This document shows positions 49,419-58,011 of a stretch of DNA of 64,000 nt, one piece after another. The notes below the pieces were generated by a model. The model saw only the letters and a list, made by a program, of their open reading frames with translations, did not search any database and was not told the origin of the DNA. Numbering within the stretch: the first letter of the stretch is position 1; the number at the start of each line of letters is the position of its first letter. Source of the DNA: Halobacteria archaeon HArc-gm2 (GTDB lineage Archaea > Halobacteriota > Halobacteria > Halobacteriales > Haloarculaceae); the NCBI GenBank assembly GCA_025517465.1, contig JAOPKE010000008.1, positions 124,001 through 188,000 of the forward strand. Direction: 5' to 3'. The translations under genes were made by a program, and so were the position numbers.

Positions 49419-51580
49419 AGCACGGTCGACGAAGAGATCTCGTTACTCCAGTACAGCGTGTCGTCCACGACCACTGGAATCGTCTCCATCTCCAGAAACT
49501 CGTCCAGTTCGTCGGCAGTCATCACGAAACGGTCGAAGAGCCCCGAGTTGAGATACTGGACGTCCTGGTCGTCGAAGTAGACCGACGACAGTGAGCCGAG
49601 GTGGTAGTTTTTGGACGGATAGCCGTACAGTCCGACCCGAACCTGGTCTGAGCCGTCTCGTTCGACGGTGGCCGAAAGCGACGTCCCCGACTCGCTCTGG
49701 ACGATGGAGGCGTTCCCGTCACCGACGACCATGTACCGCTGGGCCAGGCGATGGCTCTCCTCCAGCAGGTCGAGCATCGACAGCAGGGAGAATCCCTGGT
49801 TCAGGAGGTGTGAGACCGTCCGCCCGATCTCCGTCGCGGTCCGGTTGAGCACCTCGGTCAGCGTGACGACGCCGCCGAGGGCGCCGGCGTCGACGAGCCC
49901 CTGGCCCTGGTCGTAGGACTGGCAGGCGTTCAGCAGGAAGGCGCCGACGTTCACCTCGGTCAGCGAGCGGGCGTCGAGGTGGCCGTCGGCACAGCGGATC
50001 CCGTCGTCGTCGACGTGGCCGATGTAGTGGAGGAAGTCGTAGTTCTCCCGGAGCAGGTCGGTGAGTTCGTCGGTGGTGACCCCCTCGCGCGTGGTGATGT
50101 CGAACTCGATCCACTCGCGCATGCCGTAGACGTCGCCGACGGCGTTCTCCTCGCGCATCGCGGGGTCGTTACACACCACGAGGACGCGGATGCGCTCGTC
50201 GGTCGTGGGCTCGACCGCCAGCCGGCGGTAGAGCTGGTCGACGGATATCTTGCTCGCGCCGAGCGGGACGCCCGACCCGATGTAGGTCTGCTCGATGCTG
50301 TCGGCCGGCGGCGGTTCGAACACGAGTTCGTCGGTAGTCGACTCGTCGTCGTTCTGTTCGGGACCGCTGGAGCGGGTGTTCGACCCGCGGACGAAGCCCG
50401 GCCGGGCGGTGGCTCCTCCCGACCAGGCCACGTCGACCCCTGGCTGGCCGCGGAAGAACGAGCGCACCTCGGGCGTCGAGTCGTCGAGCGAGCGCGAGTG
50501 CAGGGTCGCCGCCGCCGGACAGCGGATCGCCGCGAGTTCGTTCGCGAGGAACGGGAGGGCGGAGACGTGCTCGGCGTCCGGGACGACGTCGGCGGTGAGC
50601 TTCCACGCCGGGACGGCCCCGGCGATGGCCTCGTAGGGGACCGCGAGGTACTCGCGGAGCTGGGCGGCCAGCGGCTCGTCGTACAGCGACGCGAAGTCCA
50701 GGTCGACCGCGTCCTCGACGAGGCCACGCTCGTGGAGGTCGACGTCGTAGTACCCCTCCGTGCGCGTGACGCAGTCCAGCAGGAACGCCTGGCGAAGGAC
50801 GCGGGTCACCGTCGCCTCGACGTCGCCGTCGGCATCCAGCGGGAAGGATGCCCCGTCGGCCCGTAGCACCGGTTCCCCGCCGATCTCGACGGACGCGCCG
50901 AGGTAGTACGCCAGCGACGCGACGGGGAAGAGATAGCCCAGGTCCGGCGGCACCTCGATGGTGACGCCGGTGTCGGGCGCCTCGATGGCGTCGGGGACGT
51001 CGAGTTCCGGGCCGAGTTCGATCAGCGGCGGGTGCCCCCGGAGCGTCGGGAACGAGCGCTCGCAACTGAGCGTCTTCAGCGCCGACCCGAGGTGGGACAG
51101 CGCCGTCGCGACGTCCGCGGGGTCGGTCGTCGTCTGGATAGTGGCCGCGGGCTGCTCGTGGAACGAGCGCGCGCCGACGGTCACCGACGCGGCGTCGGGG
51201 AACGTCAGCCGGACCCGACCGTCGCGCGGTTCGACGTCGACGCCCCCTTCGACGCCGAGGTAGAGCTTCATCTTGGCCGAGGACAGTTCCACGTAGTACT
51301 CGCCGGGGGGGAGCGACACCGACTCGCCGCTGGTACACTGGGCGACGAGGTTCACGTCCGCGTCGCGGACCCAGACGTCGACGAGGTGGGGCGTCTCCAG
51401 TTCGGTCGTGGCGACGGTCACCGCGGTGTCGACGGGCAGCGCGAACGCGTCGGTGTCCGCGCGGGTCGGATGGACCGGGACGGGCGTGAGGAGCGTGAAC
51501 TGGGCGCTCTCGATGGGGTCGGAGATCCGGATCCCGGTGGGGCCAGTGATCGGCTCGACGTCCGGTGTCGTGTCCCTCAT
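49415..51580 (-). CDS. CHAT domain (caspase-like) protease
   Basis: A 721-residue protein starting at the ATG at 51580. The C-terminal third carries the CHAT peptidase fold. The probable catalytic His is in LHYIGHVDDDG at about residue 521 and the catalytic Cys in LLNACQSYDQGQGLVDAGALGGV at about 552, with correct spacing and context. The N-terminal 150 residues are beta-rich; the middle has helical segments and an Asp/Glu-rich linker near 430-460. No membrane segment. CHAT proteases act in separase-like processing and in CRISPR- or other immunity modules; the substrate here is unknown. It converges on the small membrane gene with overlapping stops. Confidence 0.88.
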   Translation of the reverse strand: MRDTTPDVEPITGPTGIRISDPIESAQFTLLTPVPVHPTRADTDAFALPVDTAVTVATTELETPHLVDVWVRDADVNLVAQCTSGESVSLPPGEYYVELSSAKMKLYLGVEGGVDVEPRDGRVRLTFPDAASVTVGARSFHEQPAATIQTTTDPADVATALSHLGSALKTLSCERSFPTLRGHPPLIELGPELDVPDAIEAPDTGVTIEVPPDLGYLFPVASLAYYLGASVEIGGEPVLRADGASFPLDADGDVEATVTRVLRQAFLLDCVTRTEGYYDVDLHERGLVEDAVDLDFASLYDEPLAAQLREYLAVPYEAIAGAVPAWKLTADVVPDAEHVSALPFLANELAAIRCPAAATLHSRSLDDSTPEVRSFFRGQPGVDVAWSGGATARPGFVRGSNTRSSGPEQNDDESTTDELVFEPPPADSIEQTYIGSGVPLGASKISVDQLYRRLAVEPTTDERIRVLVVCNDPAMREENAVGDVYGMREWIEFDITTREGVTTDELTDLLRENYDFLHYIGHVDDDGIRCADGHLDARSLTEVNVGAFLLNACQSYDQGQGLVDAGALGGVVTLTEVLNRTATEIGRTVSHLLNQGFSLLSMLDLLEESHRLAQRYMVVGDGNASIVQSESGTSLSATVERDGSDQVRVGLYGYPSKNYHLGSLSSVYFDDQDVQYLNSGLFDRFVMTADELDEFLEMETIPVVVDDTLYWSNEISSSTVL

Positions 51581-51779
51581 GTGCGGTCGTCGGTGTCCAT
51601 CATATGCGGTCCTCGACAGGCCACAGCGTCCCGTCCGGGACGCCGGCCGTCGTCGTTCGTGCCGTGTCAAGATCCTAGCCGGAGAAAAGCCTTCCTCACA
51701 GCGCGTTCGAATCCGTCGCCCGCTTGCTATTTCCCACGTCGGATCCGTCCCTGCGGCCATGCTGGCCCACCGCGTCTGC

Positions 51780-52205
51780 TCACCGCTCGGCCTGGATGGC
51801 CGCAGCGATCTCGTCCATCTCCTCGTCGCCGACGCCCGGCCGGTCGTCGAAGAGCGCGTGGATCGGCCGCTGGCCGTCGTCACCGGACCGCGGGACGACA
51901 TGCCCGTGGACGTGAGGCACCTCCTGGCCTGCCGCCTCGCCGTTGTTGAACGCCACCGTCGTCGCGGGCGCGTCGACCGCCGCCTCGACGGCCGGGACGA
52001 CGTCGTGGAGCAGCCCCAGCACCTCGGCCGCGACGTCGTCGGGCACGTCGTTCAGCCGGGGGTAGTGTTCCCTCGGGATGACCAGTGTGTGCCCCGGCGT
52101 CAGCGGATTGGCGTCGAGGAAGGCGACGGCGTCGTCCGTCTCGGCCACGACGTTTGCGGGGATGTCACCGGCCACGATCTGACAGAAGATGCAGTCCGAG
52201 TCCAT
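51780..52205 (-). CDS. HIT family nucleotide hydrolase/transferase
   Basis: A 141-residue protein starting at the ATG at 52205. It begins DCIFCQIVAGDIPANVVAE, with the CxxC zinc pair, then HTLVIPREHYPRL, and the HIT motif HVHGHVVPR at about residue 97, including the catalytic His. Proteins of this type hydrolyse nucleotide phosphoramidates or AppppA-like compounds. Length matches the family. A foldback repeat element lies immediately upstream, beginning about 110 bases before the start codon. Confidence 0.95.
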   Translation of the reverse strand: MDSDCIFCQIVAGDIPANVVAETDDAVAFLDANPLTPGHTLVIPREHYPRLNDVPDDVAAEVLGLLHDVVPAVEAAVDAPATTVAFNNGEAAGQEVPHVHGHVVPRSGDDGQRPIHALFDDRPGVGDEEMDEIAAAIQAER

Positions 52206-52312
52206 GTGCGGGGATGCGAGCGGCCCGGCTATGAAAGTTGGTGTGAGAGGCACTTCTCGGTCGGGTTGTCGGAGTGCGCGTTTCGGATGGAGATCGATCG
52301 GTTCGCTCACTA

Positions 52313-52513
52313 GGAGTCGGCGTCGATACAACAAACGCCTCGAAAGCCCTCGGCCCGCTCTCTGGAGTCGGCGTCGATACCGCAAACACCTCGAAAGCCC
52401 TCGGCCCGCTCTCTGGAGTCGGCGTCGATACCGCAAACACCTCGAAAGCCCTCGGCCCGCTCTCTGGAGTCGGCGTCGATACCGCAAACACCTCGAAAGC
52501 CCTCGGCCCGCTC
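52313..52513. repeat. Four tandem copies of a 51-bp unit at the end of foldback element A
   Basis: Copies begin at 52313, 52364, 52415 and 52466. The first is slightly diverged and the last runs into the unique arm. Each carries the element tip ACACCTCGAAAGCCCTCGG. A 51-bp period keeps long frames open, giving false ORFs on both strands. Confidence 0.92.
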
Positions 52514-52890
52514 GACTCGTGCGAACCCGCTGTGCGCGCTCGTTCCTCGCGTGCTTGCGGGTTCGGACTTCGCCGACCGTGCCTCGCCCTTTCAGTCCTC
52601 CAGGGGCAGCGTTGCTCGCGCCACGGAGGCGCTCGCGATTGAGTCCGCCACTCCTCCCCGAATTCGCGGCGTCCGCCGCGAATCACGCTTCCTTCCGCAA
52701 CCGCGCGGCGGTTGGCCGGGAGCGCGTTTCATCGCGCGACCAGGGGAAGGGCAGGGCTGCGGTGCCTGGAGGACTGAAAGGGCGAGGCGGGGTCCGGGAA
52801 CCCCGGACCTTCAAGCACCGCAGCGCAGCGAGGAGCGCAGGAGGTCCGCGGGACCGGAGCTCGCCGAGGGCTTTCGAGGTGTTGGTGGTC
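52313..52890. repeat. Foldback (paired-arm) non-coding element A
   Basis: Two imperfect inverted arms of about 110 bp flank a core. Both arms start at the tip with CGAAAGCCCTCGG and end inside with CCTCGCCCTTTCAGTCCTCC. The core includes CCCCGAATTCGCGGCG at about 52656. The left tip is reiterated four times with a 51-bp period. A second copy in opposite orientation lies at 57340-57951. No open frame in it looks like a protein. The stretch from 52891 to 53214 between the element and the MFS gene holds no recognised feature. Confidence 0.82.
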
Positions 52891-53214
52891 TCGTTTCTTT
52901 CAGTACCAACCCAGAAGAACCACCCACTCACTTTACACACCGACGGACCGGGGCGGACGTCGATGGACGGAGCGAACCCGCCTTCTCTCGAACTGTTCCA
53001 CGCAGATTGCTCAACACGGGAGTCTTCGACCCGAAACTCCCCGCCGCGACGTGACAGCGAATTTTAGAGTGCTATGGGCCGGAAGCGAGGGGTTCAAGCC
53101 CGCGAGGCGGCGATCCGTAGGCGTGCATCTGACGTTCGTCGTCGGCGTCCGTCCCCCCGCGGACGGATCTGTCGATGAGACCACTGGCCGGCCAGCACCG
53201 CTTCCCCGTCGCCC

Positions 53215-54408
53215 ATGAGTGAGTCGGCGACAGCGAAGCCCCCGGGCCGCCTGGGCGTCTTCGTCTCTATCTGTACGTTCTCCTTCCTGGTGAACTTCGG
53301 CCGGATCGCCTTCGCGCCGCTGGTGGACTTCTTCATCAGCAACGACATCAGCCCGGCGGCGGCGGGCCTGGCGGCGACGGCGGTGTGGGTCGGGAGTGCG
53401 TTGCCGCGCTTGCCGACGGGCTACCTGCTCACGTTCGTCAGCCGCCACCGGACGCTCCTGGGGATGGGGCTGGGGCTCTCCGCGGCGGCGGCGTTCACCG
53501 CGCTCGCGCCGGGCATCTGGCTGACGGTCGTCGGCGCGCTGTTCGTCGGCCTCGCGACGGGAGTGTTCTTCATCGCGGCCAATCCCCTGGTGAGCGAACT
53601 CTACCCCGAGAACGTCGGGATCGCGGTGGGGTTGCGCGGGATGTCCTCGCAGATCGCCGCCGTCAGCGCGCCGTTCCTCGTCGCCGTGGCCATCGGCATG
53701 GGCTCGTGGCGTATCGCCTTCGGCGCGCTCGCTGTGCTGGCGCTCGCTGGAACGGCGGCGTTCGCCCTCGCCGTCCGCCGGGCCGAGTTGCCCGACGCCG
53801 GCCGGGACGACCGCGACCTCATCGCCGGCATCCGGGCCCAGTGGCCGCTGGTCGCCGCCGGCGTCGTCTTCGTCGGCTTCACGGGCTTCGTCTGGCAGGG
53901 CGTGTTCAACTTCTACGTCACCTACCTCGGCGCCGCCAAGGACATCCCGCCGGGGACGGCCAACAACCTGCTGACGCTCACCTTCGCCGCCGGCGTCCCG
54001 TCGTTCATCGTCGCCGGCCGACTGGCCGACCGCTTCTCTTACCTCTCGATACTCCTCTCGGTGCTCGGCGGCTTCGTCGTCACGCTCGTCGCGTTCACGA
54101 TGGTCGAGGGCGTCGTCGCCATCGCCGCCGTCTCCGTCGTGATGGGCCTGGTCGTCCACGGCCTCTTTCCGGTGGGCGACGCCTACCTGCTGGACAACCT
54201 CCCCGACGAGAACCGCGCGAGCGCGTACTCGGGCTTTAGCGCGACGATGATGCTCATCCAGGCGCCCGGGAGCGTGGCAGTGGGGCTTCTGGCGCAGGCT
54301 GGGTTGTCGTATTCGGGTGTGTTCTACGGCTACGCGGGGCTTGTGGCGGTGATCGCTATCGGGATGGCGGTGTTAGCGAGGGCCGGGAAGTTGCCGACTG
54401 GTTCGTGA
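53215..54408 (+). CDS. Major facilitator superfamily transporter
   Basis: A 397-residue protein with twelve predicted helices in two halves. The loop between helices 2 and 3 reads GSALPRLPTGYLLTFVSRHRTLLG, a variant of the MFS signature, and the matching loop of the second half reads SFIVAGRLADRFSYLS. VGLRGMSSQIAAVSAPFLV near residue 140 lies in helix 5. Overall it resembles NarK/OxlT-type anion or carboxylate carriers, but substrate cannot be assigned. It stands alone between foldback element A and an AT-rich gene. Confidence 0.9.
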   Translation: MSESATAKPPGRLGVFVSICTFSFLVNFGRIAFAPLVDFFISNDISPAAAGLAATAVWVGSALPRLPTGYLLTFVSRHRTLLGMGLGLSAAAAFTALAPGIWLTVVGALFVGLATGVFFIAANPLVSELYPENVGIAVGLRGMSSQIAAVSAPFLVAVAIGMGSWRIAFGALAVLALAGTAAFALAVRRAELPDAGRDDRDLIAGIRAQWPLVAAGVVFVGFTGFVWQGVFNFYVTYLGAAKDIPPGTANNLLTLTFAAGVPSFIVAGRLADRFSYLSILLSVLGGFVVTLVAFTMVEGVVAIAAVSVVMGLVVHGLFPVGDAYLLDNLPDENRASAYSGFSATMMLIQAPGSVAVGLLAQAGLSYSGVFYGYAGLVAVIAIGMAVLARAGKLPTGS

Positions 54409-54612
54409 AGCTCTCTATAAAACTTACTCAACGATGGTCCAATTTCAATAAATTATAGATGTTGGCTTATAAGAGTGGCAACCTTACTCCGATCAGTATA
54501 ATTGGTCGACAACCGAACAATATTCTTATAGATTAAATGGTTAACAACACAACTGACATGGACTTCCTATGGATATTCTTATGTGTATAGCCTGGGGAAA
54601 AACTGGGACAAT

Positions 54613-55491
54613 ATGGATTTACTGGATCTCGAAGATGAAGCTATTCTTTTTGTAATTGGATTCGTTATGGCCCTTTTTGTTGCAGGAATCATCGCAGTGT
54701 CATATTTGACGATTGACTTGACAGAGAGTGCTCAAGCGCAAATTATTGCTACTGTGTTGGGTGCTATTGGGACATTAGCGTTAGCACTGGCGACTGTGTA
54801 TAATATTTTCCAGACTAATCGGAATCTGGCTCTACAAGAAAAAGATAGAAGAAAACCTATAGTAAAAGATGAACTCACGAATCTAATCCAGCCGGCCATC
54901 AATTCTCTCCAAGAGAATCTACAAACAATTGAAGAATCTGACCAAGACGGATGTACCTTTGATTGGGTTTATCTTGATCAGCCAACTCTCTACTCTGTTA
55001 GTCGTGGGCCACAGTCGGTCCAAACACCGGACTCACTTCCATCAGCCCGGCTATTCTCTGAGGATCAAATGTTATATGGGACGCTAAACGCACATGACAA
55101 TTATGTTTCCAAAGTTGCAAACGAGGCATCTAAATTCCATAAAGAGATGGTTCCAGAATATGAAAGACTATTGGAAGAAGATAACACTTCACTTGAAGAT
55201 CAGAGTCTAAAGGTCATCTCCACACAGGTATTAGCGGAATTAGATCACTTTGCCGAAGGCCATGATCTGTACGAATTCTGGGAAGAGAACCGGAACTCTC
55301 TGATCGAATATGCGACAAACGTACCTGAGGTAACGCTGCAAGATATTCAAGCTGCAGAAAGGGTTTATCGGCGCGAAATTGTGGAAGATGGTCTTTCTAA
55401 GCTAAAACAGAGGAAAGCGAGACTAAAACAGGAATACGGGATCTCGGAAAGTGAGATTATCTCCATGAATGATGAGTGGAGAGATTGGTGA
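54613..55491 (+). CDS. AT-rich, probably acquired membrane protein of unknown function
   Basis: A 292-residue protein. The ATG at 54613 was chosen over a GTG ten codons earlier. Two N-terminal helices lie at about residues 10-31 (AILFVIGFVMALFVAGIIAVSY) and 42-62 (IIATVLGAIGTLALALATVYNIF). A long helical cytoplasmic part with Lys and Gln follows (TNRNLALQEKDRRKPIVKDEL). Codon choice favours A and T at third positions, unlike every neighbour, and the protein is less acidic. It lies next to tRNA-Arg, a common integration site. No family recognised. Confidence 0.75.
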   Translation: MDLLDLEDEAILFVIGFVMALFVAGIIAVSYLTIDLTESAQAQIIATVLGAIGTLALALATVYNIFQTNRNLALQEKDRRKPIVKDELTNLIQPAINSLQENLQTIEESDQDGCTFDWVYLDQPTLYSVSRGPQSVQTPDSLPSARLFSEDQMLYGTLNAHDNYVSKVANEASKFHKEMVPEYERLLEEDNTSLEDQSLKVISTQVLAELDHFAEGHDLYEFWEENRNSLIEYATNVPEVTLQDIQAAERVYRREIVEDGLSKLKQRKARLKQEYGISESEIISMNDEWRDW

Positions 55492-55662
55492 GGCCAATCT
55501 TTAAATTAGGCTGTATTTTCAGATTCCCACCGGCTGACTTACATTGTGGTATCTTATCTGACGGTTTGGAGAATCCCGACACAAGGCCGTCTCTACCTTT
55601 CTCCTGTACTACAACCGATAAGCATTGGATCCTATTGTCTGGGAAATTATACGTCGAGTAAA

Positions 55663-55710
55663 GCACGATGGGACTGAGCGAAACCGGAGGTTTCGCGAAG
55701 GTCATCGTGC
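55663..55710. repeat. Nested perfect hairpin beside tRNA-Arg
   Basis: Outer stem GCACGATG (55663-55670) pairs with CATCGTGC (55703-55710), and inner stem GCGAAACC (55678-55685) pairs with GGTTTCGC (55689-55696) around a GGA loop. The left outer arm plus three bases (GCACGATGGGA) also matches the tRNA 3-prime end at 55738-55748. It could be a recombination remnant or an RNA terminator-like structure. Confidence 0.7.
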
Positions 55711-55734
55711 ACGCGAACGAGCGCAGCGAGTGAG

Positions 55735-55809
55735 CGGGCACGATGGGATTCGAACCCACGGCCGTCGGATTAGAAGTCCGACGCTCTATCCAGACTGAGC
55801 TACGTGCCC
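55735..55809 (-). tRNA. tRNA-Arg (anticodon TCT)
   Basis: A 75-nt cloverleaf on the minus strand. The acceptor stem is GGGCACG/CGTGCCC with discriminator G, the D stem GCTC/GAGC, the anticodon stem TCGGA/TCCGA with loop CTTCTAA, and the T arm GTGGG-TTCGAAT-CCCAT. The anticodon at loop positions 3-5 is TCT, decoding AGA (and AGG by wobble). No intron and no encoded CCA. An AT-rich gene and a partial copy of its 3-prime end lie on the 3-prime side. Confidence 0.97.
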
Positions 55810-55867
55810 TCGCCGGTTTGTACCCGGGCCCGTGCAAAAAGCAGTGTGGATCCGTCGGTGGGGCGCG

Positions 55868-56908
55868 TCAGGACTCCGAGGATCCGATAGTGGCGTCGAG
55901 GAACCGCTTGATCGGCTCCGGCCCCGCTCGCGGCGTGCCCGGAATCAGCGACCGCGGAGCCTCGCTTTCCCCGACGTGGACGGTTTCGGAGACGGACTGG
56001 GCGGGTGTGGGCGCGGTCGTCAGGAGCTCCATCGCGACGCGTTCGGACTCGATGGCGTCGGGGCCGCCGTGGGCGAAGACGTGGTTCAGGCCGTGGAGTT
56101 CGTACAGCGCTGCATCGACGCCGGCGTCGGCCAGCGCGTCGGCCAGGACGTGGCTGTGGTCGACTGGGACCACCTCGTCGGCGCGGCCGTGCATCATGAG
56201 GAAGGGCGGGGCGTCGGGGGAGACGTGGGTCACCGGGCTCGCCGCTTCGTACTTCGCCCCGTTCTCGGCCTTCGGCCCGCCGATCAGGAGCGCCTCGGGC
56301 GTGCCGGGGTCGCCCACCGTCAGCGAGAGGTCGTTGACGCCGTACCAGTCGACGACGGCCTGCACCGCGCCGGACTCGTCGGGCGCGACGTCCTTCGCGA
56401 GTTCCGATTCCGAGTACGCCTCGCCCACCAGGTCCGTCACGTCGTCGACGACGCCGGCGAGTGCGGCGAGGTGGCCGCCGGCCGAGGCGCCCCACGCGGC
56501 GACCCGCTCGGCGTCGTAGCCGAACTCGTCGGCGTGGGCGCGGAGCCACCGGATCGAGGCCTTCGCGTCGACGAAGTGGTCCGGGAAGACGCCCCGTGGT
56601 ACGGTGTTGTCCGGCTCGGCAGTGTACTCCGCATCCACGCCCTCGGGCACCGCGGAGAGCCGGTAGTCCACGCTCGCGATGGCGTAGCCCAGTTCCGCCG
56701 CGTAGCGCGCCGGGTCGGGGACGTTGTCGCGCGTCGCCATCACCCAGGCGCCGCCGTGGAAGTAGACGACCAGCGGCGGGTCCTCGCGCTCGGGAACGAA
56801 CAGGTCGAGTTGCAGGTCGCCGACGTCGCGCTCGGCGTAGGTGATGCCCTCGTGGACGCGGACGTCGCCGGCGTCGGGCGCTTCGCTGGTGTCGGTCTGT
56901 CGGTCCAT
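55868..56908 (-). CDS. Alpha/beta hydrolase, esterase/lipase (HSL-like)
   Basis: A 346-residue protein starting at the ATG at 56908. The oxyanion motif is VVYFHGGAWVMA near residue 49, the nucleophile elbow AAWGASAGGHLAAL near 144 with Ser in GASAGG, the acid probably in MMHGRADEVVPVDHS near 242, and the catalytic His in LYELHGLNHVFAHGG near 270. It hydrolyses carboxyl esters in the cytoplasm; the true substrate is unknown. The C-terminal 55 residues extend beyond the fold. No operon partner is evident. Confidence 0.9.
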   Translation of the reverse strand: MDRQTDTSEAPDAGDVRVHEGITYAERDVGDLQLDLFVPEREDPPLVVYFHGGAWVMATRDNVPDPARYAAELGYAIASVDYRLSAVPEGVDAEYTAEPDNTVPRGVFPDHFVDAKASIRWLRAHADEFGYDAERVAAWGASAGGHLAALAGVVDDVTDLVGEAYSESELAKDVAPDESGAVQAVVDWYGVNDLSLTVGDPGTPEALLIGGPKAENGAKYEAASPVTHVSPDAPPFLMMHGRADEVVPVDHSHVLADALADAGVDAALYELHGLNHVFAHGGPDAIESERVAMELLTTAPTPAQSVSETVHVGESEAPRSLIPGTPRAGPEPIKRFLDATIGSSES

Positions 56909-56967
56909 GCTCAACGCCGACGGCCGGCCGGTACGTAAGAGCTGGTGGAGCGGGCCGGGGCGGAGCG

Positions 56968-57270
56968 TTATCGCTCTTCGTCCGCCGGTTCGAAGTCCTC
57001 CTCGGCCTCGTCGGGGTGTATTCCGATGGCGTCGGCGGTCTGGACCGCGTCGACGCCCCTGACGTGACAGACGGCCTCGACGTCCTCGTGGCGGACCGTC
57101 GCCAGCAGGTCGTCGAACTGGAGGCGGCGGTCGATGGTGGCGCCGGCGGCTTCGAGGTGGGTGACGACCGACTCCAGGTCGGCGTCGGGGTCGGTCTCGA
57201 ACACGAGGTCGATCTCCTCGCCCGGGACGGGGTCGTCGCGGATCGTCGCGACGGCTCTGGAGACGTGCAT
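56968..57270 (-). CDS. Small conserved-looking protein, possible I9-like fold
   Basis: A 100-residue acidic protein starting at the ATG at 57270. It contains an alternating strand-helix-strand order: IDLVFETDPDADLESVVTHLEAAGATIDRRLQFDDLLATVRHEDVEAVCHVRGVDAVQT. This order resembles the peptidase inhibitor I9/subtilisin propeptide fold, where the two helices pack on a sheet, but the match is by pattern only. No protease gene is adjacent. The longer frame upstream runs into foldback element B and was rejected. Confidence 0.65.
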   Translation of the reverse strand: MHVSRAVATIRDDPVPGEEIDLVFETDPDADLESVVTHLEAAGATIDRRLQFDDLLATVRHEDVEAVCHVRGVDAVQTADAIGIHPDEAEEDFEPADEER

Positions 57271-57339
57271 GCGCGAGGGTACTGGTCGACCCGATTTGAC
57301 TGTGGCGACTCTGGAAACTGAAACCGAACCGTGACCGCC

Positions 57340-57951
57340 AACAGGGGAAAGCCCTTGGCGCGCTCGCCTCGTGCGACTCGCTGCGCTCCTCACTTCGTTG
57401 CGGTGCTTACGTCGTCGGACGTCGGCGACCGCACCTCGCCCTTTCAGTCCACCGTCAGAGCAAGCTCTGACGAGCCCTGCCTCGCTACGCTCGGCAGGAC
57501 CCCAGGCCAGCACCGCAGCCCTGCCCTTCCCCTTCCACGCGAGCGAAGCGAGTGTGGGCTCGAAAGACGAGGTGTGCCGAGTCTTTCGGTGGGTCGCGCG
57601 ATAAAACGCGCTCTCACGGCTGCGCCGTTCGAGCAAACGCGGTCGCTTCGCGCCCGCTCCGCTCCCGGCCGACCGCCGCGCGGTTGCGGGAGGAAGCGTG
57701 ATTCGCGGCGGACGCCGCGAATTCGGGGAGGAGTGGCGGTTCAATCGCGAGCGCCTCCGTGGTGCGAGCAATGCGTATTCCTGGCGGATGAAAGGGCGAG
57801 GCGTGGTCGGGGAAGCCGGGACCCTCAAGCACCGGAGCGAAGCGAGGAGCGCAGAGTGGTCCCCGCGACCCGAGCACGTCGAGGGCTTTCCTTTGTTGGT
57901 GACGTCGCCGAGCACTGCTAGCGAGCGGGCCGAGGGCTTTCCTTTGTTCGC
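57340..57951. repeat. Foldback (paired-arm) non-coding element B, with inserted hairpins
   Basis: Homologous to element A in opposite orientation. The left arm begins GGGGAAAGCCCTTGGC and ends CCTCGCCCTTTCAGTCC. The right arm mirrors it and its tip CGAGGGCTTTCCTTTG is present twice, at 57880 and 57931, again with a 51-bp period. The core around 57672-57741 matches that of A. Relative to A, element B has three extra blocks at about 57454-57501, 57533-57589 and 57613-57663, containing hairpins. The remaining stretch to the DUF373 stop (57952-58011) shows nothing. Confidence 0.82.
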
Positions 57952-58011
57952 GGTACGCTATCAACTGTTAGTGGTCCCGAAACGCTCGATGTACCACCGA
58001 AAACAACCCCT

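Noticed and set aside
52189-53067. Long arginine-rich open frames across foldback element A
   Set aside because: They arise from the 51-bp tandem repeat and the inverted arms, have no haloarchaeal acidic composition, and differ between elements A and B.
54583-54612. GTG start for the AT-rich gene
   Set aside because: The ATG at 54613 gives a shorter polar lead into the first membrane helix; the GTG remains possible.
55663-55710. A second tRNA or tRNA fragment
   Set aside because: Only 11 bases match the tRNA end; the rest is a perfect hairpin with no cloverleaf.
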